Of a DNA stretch of 64,000 nucleotides, positions 16,591 to 26,000 are shown in pieces (positions within the stretch are counted from its first letter, which is position 1; each line of letters opens with the position of its first letter). Where the stretch lies: contig JAZNGW010000032.1 of NCBI GenBank assembly GCA_045576655.1, positions 1 to 64,000 of the forward strand, given 5' to 3'. This DNA is from RGIG8745 sp045576655. GTDB taxonomy: Bacteria; Bacteroidota; Bacteroidia; Bacteroidales; Bacteroidaceae. Under the pieces are notes generated by a model. That model did not search any database and had not been told where the DNA came from. It saw only the letters and a program-made list of their open reading frames with translations. The position numbers and the translations under genes are program-made.

Positions 16591-18561
16591 CTATTTCTTT
16601 TTTAGTTTCATGGCGAAACCGCCGCCTTGTGCCATTTTGATATTCCAATTGCTCTTTGCGGTGTTTTCAGTGCGGATTATATGGTCGGTCGCATCTTTAT
16701 CTGCATTGATTCCGTCGAACGAGTATTCTATCTGGTAGTTTGAAATATCCTCGATGAAATCAAGCGATATGCTGATTTCTCTTGAGTTCCAGTTTGTTTG
16801 TCCGGCTACGTACCAGTCGTTGTCCAGGCGGCGTGCAATCACGATGTATTCGCCTATTTCCCCGTCGATTACTTTCATTTCATCGAATACTGTTGGGATA
16901 GACTCTATGAATTGTGTGCATTCCTTTTCCTTTTCGTAGATTGTTGGGTTGTCGGCCAGCATTGTGAAAGGGGAGTCGTGCAGTATGTACATTGCTATCT
17001 GATGGCAACGTGTACCCATTGTGAGCGGGTTGTAATAGATTGGCTGGAAGTCCTTGCGGCTTGCATTTCTAAATCCTCCTGGAGTGAAGTCTGAAAAACC
17101 TGCTTGCATTCTGATGAATGGGAATGTGACGTCATAGAGCGGCATGTCTTTTTCGTCGGCCTTGCTCCATTTTGCTTCTTCCATTCCGAAAACACCTTCA
17201 AAGTTTATTATGTTTGGATATGTACGGTTAATTCCCGTAGGTGCATAGATGCCGTGCAGGTCAAGTATGAGCTTGTGTTTTGCGCATGCTTCGCTGATGC
17301 GGTAAACCATTTCCACCCCAGTCTGGTCGTTGCGGTCGAGGAAGTCGACCTTAAAACCCTTTATGCCCATTTCTGAATATTTTTTGCAGGCTGCTTCAAG
17401 GTCTTTGTCGAGCACGTTGAACACGGTCCAGAGAACTATGCCTACGTTCTTGGATTTTCCGTATTCCACAAGTTCTGGGAGGTTTATTTCTGGTATTGTA
17501 TTGAGCATGTCTCCGCTCTTTGGGTTGTACCATCCTTCGTCGAGTATGATATATTCGAGTCCGTGTTTTGCCGCGAAGTCTATATAATATTTATATGTGG
17601 GCATGTTTATGCCTGCTTTGAAATCAACTCCGCTCAGCCCCCAGTCGTTCCACCAGTCCCAAGCTACTTTTCCAGGTTTTATCCAGCTTGTGTCGCCGAT
17701 GCGGTTAGCTGAAGCAAGGGCGTAGACGAGGTTGTTGACTGGCATTTCCTTGTCGTCATGTGCTATGGCTATAATTCTCCACGGCATTGTGCGTTTCCCA
17801 TTGATTTTTGCGATATATTCTTCTGTTGAAGTTACATATTCTTGCATGCGCCATTCGTAGAAGTCGGTAGTCTTAGGGTGTTTTGAGAAGTGTGCGTCAA
17901 ATCCTTTGCCGTTTGACTTTAGAAACATTCCAGGATATGACTCAAGGTCGCTTTCCATTATAGTCACTTTTGCTGTGCCGCAGTCTACTGTCAATGGACT
18001 GAAAGCCAGAATGTCGCTTGCCTTGGATAACGGAGTTACATCGTAGGTGGCTTGGAATGCCATTGCTTCTTGCTTTCTTGGGTTTGTGGAGTGTGGAATG
18101 TACGCTTTGTGGTCGGCGGTAAAGTTGAATTCTGCCGTTTCGTCAATTATTGTGTAATCGGTTGCCTTTGTTGTGCTGAACTGATAGGCTACTCCTGAGT
18201 CGTAGGCGCGCATTTCGAGTGAAATGCCGTTCTTGAATTTTAGTTTGAGCGAATTATATTTGTTTTCGATGCTTTTCTGACGATAGAATGGGGCGTCGAT
18301 TGTTTCTGAAACTGTTTTGCTTTGCTTTGAGGCAACTTTTGCATTGTTGCCAATTTTTCCTTTTCCTTCGATGTTGAGGGATATTACATTGTCTTTGAGC
18401 AACAGGGTTCCGTTGTCTTTAACTGAATACTTCAATTCTTTTCCCACAGTCAGTTCCATCTGCAATGAACCGTTGGGTGAAGTTACATTGTATTTTTTAT
18501 CGGCAGAAAATGCTTGTAAAAAAGCGCCAAGCATAAGAGCCGTTAATATTATCTTTTTCAT
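16591..18561 (-). CDS. Glycoside hydrolase family 97 (SusB-like)
   Basis: A 656-residue exported enzyme (signal MKKIILTALMLGAFLQAFSA). It has the three GH97 parts: an N-terminal super-sandwich (about 25-285), a catalytic (beta/alpha)8 barrel with WDWWNDWG (301-308), DEGWY (341-345) and GFKVDFLDR (402-410), and a C-terminal beta domain. Asp406 in KVDF lies where the nucleophile sits in retaining GH97 members such as BtGal97b, whereas inverting SusB uses Glu residues; this suggests a retaining, possibly alpha-galactosidase-type enzyme, from memory of the family. No susC/D pair is nearby. It overlaps the upstream DUF6055 gene by four bases. Confidence 0.9.
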   Translation of the reverse strand: MKKIILTALMLGAFLQAFSADKKYNVTSPNGSLQMELTVGKELKYSVKDNGTLLLKDNVISLNIEGKGKIGNNAKVASKQSKTVSETIDAPFYRQKSIENKYNSLKLKFKNGISLEMRAYDSGVAYQFSTTKATDYTIIDETAEFNFTADHKAYIPHSTNPRKQEAMAFQATYDVTPLSKASDILAFSPLTVDCGTAKVTIMESDLESYPGMFLKSNGKGFDAHFSKHPKTTDFYEWRMQEYVTSTEEYIAKINGKRTMPWRIIAIAHDDKEMPVNNLVYALASANRIGDTSWIKPGKVAWDWWNDWGLSGVDFKAGINMPTYKYYIDFAAKHGLEYIILDEGWYNPKSGDMLNTIPEINLPELVEYGKSKNVGIVLWTVFNVLDKDLEAACKKYSEMGIKGFKVDFLDRNDQTGVEMVYRISEACAKHKLILDLHGIYAPTGINRTYPNIINFEGVFGMEEAKWSKADEKDMPLYDVTFPFIRMQAGFSDFTPGGFRNASRKDFQPIYYNPLTMGTRCHQIAMYILHDSPFTMLADNPTIYEKEKECTQFIESIPTVFDEMKVIDGEIGEYIVIARRLDNDWYVAGQTNWNSREISISLDFIEDISNYQIEYSFDGINADKDATDHIIRTENTAKSNWNIKMAQGGGFAMKLKKK

Positions 18562-19835
18562 TTGACTGTTACTTTATAATTGTAGGTTCTGTTTTTTTTG
18601 CTATTCCATGTCATTGGCTTGTATTCGTCTTTAGGACAGCTCATTACTACCATTTTTACCATCTTTGTGTCGGAGCCTGTCTTAATGCTAGCCTTGCCTT
18701 TGAACGCTGTTTTCATCGGGCTGTATTTGGCGTCGCCATTGTTGCTTATTGCTACAAGTCCGTATCTGAAACCGTCTTTGTTTTTGTCGCCTAATCCTTC
18801 AAACTGCACAGTGATTGTTCCTTTGCTGTCTTCTACAGGTATGTCAATGACGTTAAATCCGTATGTGCCAGGGACGACGTTGCTTTCAGGGCTAATACTT
18901 CCGTCGCTGTTGGTCTGTGTCTTTGTTGCCATTTCACCGGCGAATTTGCGGTGCGATTCTTTTACACGGGTGAAGTCGAATGTCTGCAATCTTGCGTAGC
19001 AATCGTACATTTCATCGGCCATATCTTTAAGGCTGAGGTTGAATAGGCGCATGTATGTCATTGCAGGGTCTTCACCTCTGCGTCCGTGGCGGAATAAGTC
19101 GCCAATTATTGTCTTGCCGTGTTTCATGCTCCAATATTCCAGCACATAAGGTGAATGGTAGATGTTTGAACCATGCAGGAATGGAAGGTGGAACTTTTTA
19201 TTAAAGTCCTGCCAATGGTAGTTCTCGTCTGTAGTCCATTCGGGGTTTACGTTCCAGAGCATCCACTGTGAAGTCATCTCGAATATTCCGCCACCGCCCC
19301 ATGCTTCGCCTTGTCCGTCGCAACTTACTTGTGACTGGAAACTATGTCCCAATTCGTGTGCGATACAGTTTAGTTTCTTGTCCTGGACACGGTTGGGCGC
19401 TATCCACAATGCGCCGATAACTCCATCGTAATCTCCGCCATATGCTGTGCCTTCGAGTGAGTAGTTTAGCATTACCATCATGCGGTAGCGTTCTGATTTT
19501 GAACCTGGAAGTACGAACTTGAGGTCGTTCTTAAAGAAAGAGTAGAATGATTCCAGGCGGTCTAAGAGGTTCTGGAGGTCGACAGTCATGTTGTGTCCTT
19601 CCAGTTTAGGGGCTTTGGCAAGGTCTTTGCCGAAGCCTTTTTCCCAAAAGACAACAAAATTCTCGGTTGTTGCCATGCGGTCATAGCTCCACTTTGACTC
19701 GGGATTGTTGAAGTCGTTACTCTTTAAATCATTAGGAATGTAGATTTCTTTGCCTTGAGGTGCTTGAGCATAGAGTGCAGACGCTGTAAGTAGCACCGCT
19801 GACAGCGAAATTAATGATTTGAAAATGCCATTCAT
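18558..19835 (-). CDS. Secreted DUF6055-type protein with HELGH metal motif
   Basis: A 425-residue protein with signal peptide MNGIFKSLISLSAVLLTASALYAQ. After an 80-residue lead it shows LNCIAHELGHSFQSQV, an HExxH zinc-metallopeptidase-type motif. Then come a Trp/Gly-rich stretch (GEAWGGGGIFEMTSQWMLW) that could supply the third ligand and a C-terminal beta-rich domain (about 320-425). Homologues are annotated DUF6055. A protease role is plausible but unproven. It is the first gene of an operon with GH97 and a glycosyltransferase, so glycoprotein processing is one possible context. A box TACTTTTG (minus strand, 19884-19891) lies about 50 bases upstream. Confidence 0.65.
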   Translation of the reverse strand: MNGIFKSLISLSAVLLTASALYAQAPQGKEIYIPNDLKSNDFNNPESKWSYDRMATTENFVVFWEKGFGKDLAKAPKLEGHNMTVDLQNLLDRLESFYSFFKNDLKFVLPGSKSERYRMMVMLNYSLEGTAYGGDYDGVIGALWIAPNRVQDKKLNCIAHELGHSFQSQVSCDGQGEAWGGGGIFEMTSQWMLWNVNPEWTTDENYHWQDFNKKFHLPFLHGSNIYHSPYVLEYWSMKHGKTIIGDLFRHGRRGEDPAMTYMRLFNLSLKDMADEMYDCYARLQTFDFTRVKESHRKFAGEMATKTQTNSDGSISPESNVVPGTYGFNVIDIPVEDSKGTITVQFEGLGDKNKDGFRYGLVAISNNGDAKYSPMKTAFKGKASIKTGSDTKMVKMVVMSCPKDEYKPMTWNSKKNRTYNYKVTVK

Positions 19836-19947
19836 ATGATATTGGTATTGATTTGTTTGGTTAATTCAGAATTTAGGTCGTTACAAAAGTAAACAAAATA
19901 AATGAACAATAAGCCTTTTTAGTCGCAAAAATATAGGCGCGGCATTT

Positions 19948-20013
19948 CCACCTCGGTCGTGTTTTGTCTCCGCTGCGGTCGTATTCTGTTTCCACCTCGG
20001 TCGTGATTTACTT
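19948..20013 (-). repeat. 22-bp tandem repeat array, locus A (3 units, minus orientation)
   Basis: Three units of exactly 22 bases (19948-19969, 19970-19991, 19992-20013). On the plus strand each reads CCACCTCGGTCGT or CCGCTGCGGTCGT, then a T-rich half. On the minus strand they follow the ACGACC + GAGGTGG pattern shared with the arrays near 26.5, 40.6 and 53.1 kb. The array lies between divergent genes (DUF6055 and DUF4105). It contains no open reading frame of interest. Confidence 0.8.
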
Positions 20014-20033
20014 TCAAAGTTGAGAAGATAAAG

Positions 20034-20064
20034 TTGTGATTTATATGCTTTTTTTGTATTTTTG
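20034..20064 (+). promoter_or_regulatory. Bacteroidetes-type promoter for the DUF4105 gene
   Basis: TTG at 20034-20036 and TATTTTTG at 20057-20064 are separated by 20 bases. They match the -33 TTTG / -7 TAnnTTTG consensus of the primary sigma factor in this phylum. The start codon lies about 45 bases downstream, giving a short leader. This is a sequence match only. Confidence 0.6.
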
Positions 20065-20108
20065 CAATTATTTTAATTTCCGGTTTGATATCTGTGAAGT
20101 TAAATTGA

Positions 20109-21380
20109 ATGGTTACTTTTGCTACAATGATAAAGAGTCTGATAATAACTGTTTTATTGTGTTTAAGTTTTAAGGTAAGCGCTGTTGCGTTGCCTCATGA
20201 AAATACCTATGCCGATAGTGCTTCTTATCGTGTATCCCTGCTTACTTGTTCGCCTGGAGAAGATTTGTATTCAATGTTCGGGCATTCAGGCATAAGACTT
20301 CGGAACAATGTTACAGGCGAGGACTTGGTGTTTAATTATGGCATGTTCAACTATGACGCAGATAATTTTATCTTCCGGTTTGTTAGAGGAGAGACCGATT
20401 ATGAACTTGGTGTTGAATATGCTGAAGACTTCTTCTGGCGATATGGTGTGAGGAAACACGGCGTCGTTGAACAGGAACTAGATCTGACGGATAAGCAAAA
20501 ACGGAAGTTGGTGCTCTTGTTGTATGATAATTATAGGCCAGAGAACAGGGTGTACAGATATAATTTCCTGTATGACAATTGTACGACTCGGGCCCGCGAT
20601 GTTATAGAGAAGGCCGTTTCAGAAGATGGCGGGGGTGTGGAATATTTGATCGAATCTGATAGCGTGAGTTTCCGCACAATATTGCACGGCTTTACTGGAG
20701 TTTATCCTTGGGTGGAATTTGGCATTGATATGCTTTTAGGTGCTGAGGTTGACAGAATTGCTAACCGCCGTGAAAGCATGTTTATTCCTTCATATTATAA
20801 GAAAGATGTCGATGGGGCCACTGTTGTTTATGTGGATGGAACTACTTGCGACAAAAGACTTGTAAAAAATGCGTCGGAAGTGTTGACTGATAAAATTGTT
20901 CATGAAGAGACAAGTTTTTTGCTCACTCCGATTTTTGTGTTCTGGTTCATGTTTGCTGCCATTCTGATTATAAGCTTTATAGACATAAGACGTTGTCGTT
21001 CCACATGGTGGGTTGATTTGATTCTGCTGACAGTGCAAGGATTAGCAGGAGTGATAATTGCATTTTTGTTCTTCTTCTCAGAGCATCCGGCAGTAGGCAC
21101 TAACTGGTTGGTTGTGGTCTTCAATCCGCTGCCGTTGTTGTTGATGTTTTGGATTATAAATAGCAGACGAAAATGTCAATCATGTTGGTTGTCAACTGCC
21201 TATCTGGCAGTAATGTCACTGTTTGTACTAAGTATTCCGTTCATTCCTCAAGTGCTTAACCCTGCCATGATCCCATTGGTATTAATCTTGCTATTAAGAG
21301 CTGTAAGTGGAGAGTTCGTAGTTAGAAGGCGTTTGGGGCATGTGATTTTAACACAGGCTGTAAACAATAAAATTTCATAG
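20109..21380 (+). CDS. DUF4105 (Lnb N-terminal periplasmic domain) membrane protein
   Basis: A 423-residue protein. The signal peptide is better formed if translation starts at the second ATG (20127, MIKSLIITVLLCLSFKVSA). The exported domain (about 30-250) holds the DUF4105 signature: LLTCSPGEDLYSMFGHSGIRL, LVFNYGMFNYDA and NFLYDNCTTRARD. The Cys/His/Asp set resembles a NlpC/P60-like or transglutaminase-like active site, so a hydrolase is possible. About five transmembrane helices follow (about 275-415). Three bases separate it from the phosphatase-fold gene downstream, so both are in one operon, with secA further on. Confidence 0.8.
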   Translation: MVTFATMIKSLIITVLLCLSFKVSAVALPHENTYADSASYRVSLLTCSPGEDLYSMFGHSGIRLRNNVTGEDLVFNYGMFNYDADNFIFRFVRGETDYELGVEYAEDFFWRYGVRKHGVVEQELDLTDKQKRKLVLLLYDNYRPENRVYRYNFLYDNCTTRARDVIEKAVSEDGGGVEYLIESDSVSFRTILHGFTGVYPWVEFGIDMLLGAEVDRIANRRESMFIPSYYKKDVDGATVVYVDGTTCDKRLVKNASEVLTDKIVHEETSFLLTPIFVFWFMFAAILIISFIDIRRCRSTWWVDLILLTVQGLAGVIIAFLFFFSEHPAVGTNWLVVVFNPLPLLLMFWIINSRRKCQSCWLSTAYLAVMSLFVLSIPFIPQVLNPAMIPLVLILLLRAVSGEFVVRRRLGHVILTQAVNNKIS

Positions 21381-21383
21381 ACG

Positions 21384-22961
21384 ATGAAAATAAATATATT
21401 TACTGCAATGCTGCTATGTTCGGCTTCTGCAAGTGTGATGGGGCAGAATGTTGCTTCTGTGCCTAAACTTGTTGTCGGGATAACAATCGACAGAATGCGC
21501 TCGGACTACCTGGAGGCATTTTCTCCATTGTATGGGGAGGGCGGATTCAAGCGATTGATGAATGATGGCATTGTTTACAGTAATGTGGAATATCCCACAA
21601 ACAATGTTGATAGAGCATCGTCTGTATCCTCTTTGTACACAGGCACTGTGCCGTACAATCACGGTATAGTGGGCGAGATGTGGATGGATAGAAACACTAT
21701 GCGTCCGGTGTATTGTGTGGATGACATGAGATATGCAGGTGATGGCACAAGCGATAAGTCTTCTCCCAAGAATCTATTGGTTTCGACTATAGGAGACGAA
21801 CTGAAGGTTGCAACAGAAGGAAAGTCAATGGTCTATTCTATAGCACCATATCGTGAAGTGGCCATCTTTTCGGCAGGTCATGCCGCCGACTGGGCTATGT
21901 GGATAGACGATTTTACAGGTAGATGGGTCGGTACGGAGTTCTATTCCCCTAAACCGTCGTGGGTGAAGTATCTCGACACCTATTCAGTGGCAAACAGGAT
22001 AGGCAGCATTGAGTGGAAACCTTCGAACTATGCGGTTGAGTCATACAATTATTACTTGCTGAGCAATAGAAAATCGTCGTTCAGTCATAAGTTTAAGGGT
22101 GATAGGCGTTTCCGCGAGTTTAAGAACAGCGCGTGCGTAAACGAAGATATAACAAAAATGGCGCGTTCATGTATAAATAGATCTAACATGGGTAGCGACG
22201 ATGTTCCCGACTTGTTGTCTGTTTGTTACTATGCAGGCACATTTGACAATAGGCCAATGATACAAAGTGCAACAGAACTTCAGGATACTTATGTTAGGCT
22301 TGACGCTGAAATCGCCAAACTTATTGACTATATAGAAAAACTGGTTGGCCTTGACAATGCTTTGATTTTCGTGACTTCAACTGGATACGACAATGAAGAG
22401 ACGCAAGACTTGTCTAAATATCGAGTTCCTACAGGTAGTTTTCAAATCAACAGGTGTGCTGCACTTTTGAATATGTATCTTGTGGCTGTATATGGGGCGG
22501 GAAAATACGTGGAGTCATACTATGGCAACCAACTGTATTTCAACCATAAATTGCTTGAGGAAAAGCAGCTCAATTTGGCAGAGGTGCAGGAGCGTTGCGA
22601 AGATTTCTTGTTTCAGTATAGCGGAATACGTGACGTTTATACTTCCCAAAGGATTATGCAAGGTGCATGGACTCCTGGTATAAGTAAGATTCGCAACGGA
22701 TATAACCCTAAGCGTTCTGGCGATATTCTGGTAGAAGTAATTCCGGGATGGAATCTTGTGAATGAAGATGTGGCAAGCAGTAAGATGGCGAGGGATTCGC
22801 ATTTTGAATTTCCGTTGATATTCTTTGGGTGCGGACTTGAAGGAAAGAAAATCTATAATAGGATTTCGGTTGATTGTATTGCTCCAACCGTGTCACACCT
22901 CATCAGGATACGAGCTCCAAACGCCTGCGGTTCGGCCCCGTTAGATGATTTAGGCAAATAA
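21384..22961 (+). CDS. Alkaline-phosphatase-family protein, probably catalytically degenerate
   Basis: A 525-residue exported protein (signal MKINIFTAMLLCSASASVMG) with the phosphatase/phosphodiesterase fold of PafA-like enzymes: VVGITIDRMRSDYL (metal Asp36 kept), SSLYTGTVPYNHGIVGE, DTYVRLDAEIAKLIDYIE, and RDSHFEFPLIFFG (last His kept). Several ligands are missing. The nucleophile Thr site before YTG reads NNVDRASSVSS, the DxxxH pair is replaced by AGTFDNRP (285-291), and the usual TADHG becomes TSTGYDN (331-337). It may be a pseudoenzyme or bind something else. It overlaps no gene and follows the DUF4105 gene by three bases. Confidence 0.78.
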   Translation: MKINIFTAMLLCSASASVMGQNVASVPKLVVGITIDRMRSDYLEAFSPLYGEGGFKRLMNDGIVYSNVEYPTNNVDRASSVSSLYTGTVPYNHGIVGEMWMDRNTMRPVYCVDDMRYAGDGTSDKSSPKNLLVSTIGDELKVATEGKSMVYSIAPYREVAIFSAGHAADWAMWIDDFTGRWVGTEFYSPKPSWVKYLDTYSVANRIGSIEWKPSNYAVESYNYYLLSNRKSSFSHKFKGDRRFREFKNSACVNEDITKMARSCINRSNMGSDDVPDLLSVCYYAGTFDNRPMIQSATELQDTYVRLDAEIAKLIDYIEKLVGLDNALIFVTSTGYDNEETQDLSKYRVPTGSFQINRCAALLNMYLVAVYGAGKYVESYYGNQLYFNHKLLEEKQLNLAEVQERCEDFLFQYSGIRDVYTSQRIMQGAWTPGISKIRNGYNPKRSGDILVEVIPGWNLVNEDVASSKMARDSHFEFPLIFFGCGLEGKKIYNRISVDCIAPTVSHLIRIRAPNACGSAPLDDLGK

Positions 22962-22996
22962 AACAGATTTGATTAGTATAAATGCATTAAAATTCA

Positions 22997-23004
22997 TAAC
23001 TTTG
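22997..23004 (+). promoter_or_regulatory. Candidate -7 box upstream of secA
   Basis: TAACTTTG matches TAnnTTTG and lies 80 bases before the secA start. A TTTG at 22968-22971 is 25 bases upstream, longer than ideal, so the -33 match is weak. secA may also be read through from the upstream pair. Confidence 0.4.
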
Positions 23005-23083
23005 CGGACTTTAAATGGCAGTGGGAAACTTTCTGCATCGTGGAGTGAAAACTATAGATGAATATAAAAAATAGAATAACGAT

Positions 23084-26000
23084 ATGGGATTTAATCTTAA
23101 TAACTTTTTGAGTTCAATTTTTGGAAATAAGGCAACGCGCGACATAAAGGCCATTAAGCCTTTGGTCGATAAGGTGCTTGCTGCTTATCCTGAAATTGAA
23201 AAGCTTGATAACGACCAGTTGCGTGCTAAGACGGATGAAATTAAGGCATATATTCAGGAGCAGGTGGTTGAACTGAGAAAGGAAATTGGCGAACTTACAG
23301 AAAAGATTGCTCAGACTGAGATAGACCAGCGTCAGCCTATCTTTGACCAAATAGACAAGGTAGAGGAGAAGATTCTAGAGAAGTATGAAGAGGCGTTGAA
23401 TGAGGTGATGCCTACGGTATTTGCGATAGTTAAGGACACTGCTCGCCGATTCACTCAGAATGAGGAGGTTATAGTCAATGCTACTGACTTTGACCGTGAA
23501 CTTGCTGCTTCACGTGATTTTGTGCGTATTGAAGGCGACAAGGCTATATGGAGCAATCATTGGAGCGCTGGTGGCAACGATACCGTATGGGACATGATTC
23601 ACTATGATGTGCAGTTGTTTGGCGGTGTGGTTCTGCATCAAGGTAAGATTGCCGAGATGGCTACAGGTGAGGGTAAGACTCTCGTGGCTACATTGCCTGT
23701 GTTCCTCAATGCTTTGACACGTAATGGCGTGCACGTTGTCACAGTGAATGACTATTTGGCTAAGCGTGACTCTGAGTGGATGGGCCCTCTCTATATGTTC
23801 CACGGTTTATCTGTGGATTGTATTGACAAGCATAAGCCAAATTCGAATGAGCGTCGTAAGGCTTACCAGGCCGATATCACTTTCGGAACGAATAACGAGT
23901 TTGGTTTCGACTATTTGCGTGGCAATATGGCAATGCATCCAAGCGAACTGGTGCAGCGCAAGCACAACTATGCCATTGTGGACGAGGTCGATTCCGTATT
24001 GATTGACGATGCACGTACTCCGCTCATCATTTCCGGACCAATTCCGAAGGGTGATGTACAGATGTTTGAGGAGTATTGTCCTATCGTGGAGAAACTTGTT
24101 GAAGCGCAGAGAAAACTCGTCGGACAGTACTTGACCGAGGCTAAGAAGTTGATAGATAGCGATGATAAGGATGAGGTCGAGAAAGGATTCTTATCATTGT
24201 TCCGTGCATATAAGGGACTTCCTAAGAATAAGCCGCTCATTAAGTTTTTGAGTGAGCAGGGAATCAAGGCCGGCATGCTCAAGGTTGAGGAGTACTATAT
24301 GGAGAATAACAACCGTCGTATGCCTGAGGCTACGGATCCGTTGTTCTTTGTGATTGACGAGAAGCACAAGGGTGTGGATATGACAGACAAGGGCAACCAG
24401 CTTGTGGCGTCAATTGTCAATAATGATGAGTTCTTCGTGCTTCCTGACATTACTTCGCAGTTGTCTGAACTTGAGAATATTGTAATGACCGATGAGGAGC
24501 GAGTTCAGAAGAAGGAAGAACTGATGAACGATTATGCCATCAAGAGCGAGCGTGTGCATACAATGCAGCAGTTGCTTAAGGCATATACTCTCTTTGAGAA
24601 GGATGACGACTATGTGGTGATGGACGGCGAAGTGAAGATTGTGGATGAGCAGACAGGTCGTATTATGGATGGACGCCGTTGGTCAGACGGACTTCATCAG
24701 GCTGTCGAGGCTAAGGAAAGAGTTAAGGTTGAGGCTGCAACTCAGACGTTTGCCACAATTACTCTTCAGAACTATTTCCGTATGTACCACAAACTTGCGG
24801 GTATGACAGGTACGGCTATTACTGAGGCCGGTGAGTTCTGGGACATTTACAAGCTCGATGTTGTGGAAATACCTACTAACCGTCCGATTGCTCGTCATGA
24901 CCTCAACGACAGAGTCTACAAGACTAACCGTGAAAAGTACAAGGCTGTTATTGAGGAGATTGAAAGAATAGTTGAGGCTGGACGTCCTGTGCTTGTGGGT
25001 ACGACCTCGGTCGAAATTTCTGAGATGCTGAGCAAAATGCTCACTCTTCGCAAGATAGAGCATAATGTGCTTAATGCTAAACTCCATCAGCGTGAGGCCG
25101 ACATCGTGGCGAAGGCTGGACAGAAGAGTATCGTGACTATTGCCACCAATATGGCTGGTCGTGGTACCGACATCAAGCTGAGCGATGAGGTTAAGGCAGC
25201 AGGAGGTCTTGCCATTATCGGTACAGAGCGCCATGAAAGCCGTCGTGTAGACCGCCAGCTTCGCGGACGTGCCGGCCGACAAGGTGACCCAGGTTCGTCC
25301 GTGTTCTATGTGTCGCTTGAAGATAAGCTTATGCGCTTGTTTGCAAGTGATAGAATTGCCAAGATTATGGACCGCTTGGGCTTTGAGGACGGCGAAATGA
25401 TTGAGCATCGGATGATTAACACGAGCATTGAACGTGCGCAGAAGAAAGTGGAGGAGAACAACTTCGGCATCCGTAAGCGTTTGCTTGAGTATGACGACGT
25501 GATGAACAAGCAGCGTAAGGTCATCTATGAGCGTCGCCGCCACGCTCTTATGGGGCAGCGTATCGGCATGGATATCGCCAATATGATTTGGGACCGATGT
25601 GTGAATATTATCGAGACGTCCGACTATCAGGGAGTTAAGGAATCCTTCATTAAGATTTTCGCCATGGAGACACCTTTCTCAGAGGAAGACTTCACAAGAA
25701 AGGGTAGGGAGGAACTTGAAGAAATTGCTTACAATGCAGCTTTGGCTCATTTCAAGAGCAAGACTGAAAGAATGGCTCAGGTGGCATATCCTGTCATCAA
25801 GGATGTGTATGAGAACAAGGGAAGTATGTATGAGAACATAATTGTTCCGATTACTGACGGACGACGTGTTTATCAGATTCCTGTACCGCTTAAGGAGGCA
25901 TACGAAACAGAAGGACGGTCAATAATCGTTGCTTTTGAAAAGGCGATACTCCTGCATACTATTGACAACTCTTGGAAAGAGAACTTGAGGGCGCTCGACG

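Noticed and set aside
20109..20126. ATG at 20109 as the certain start of the DUF4105 protein
   Set aside because: The second ATG at 20127 gives a better signal peptide; the coordinates are left at 20109 and the doubt noted.
24683..25543. Long antisense reading frame inside secA
   Set aside because: It is a shadow of secA codon use in another frame; no start signal or family match.
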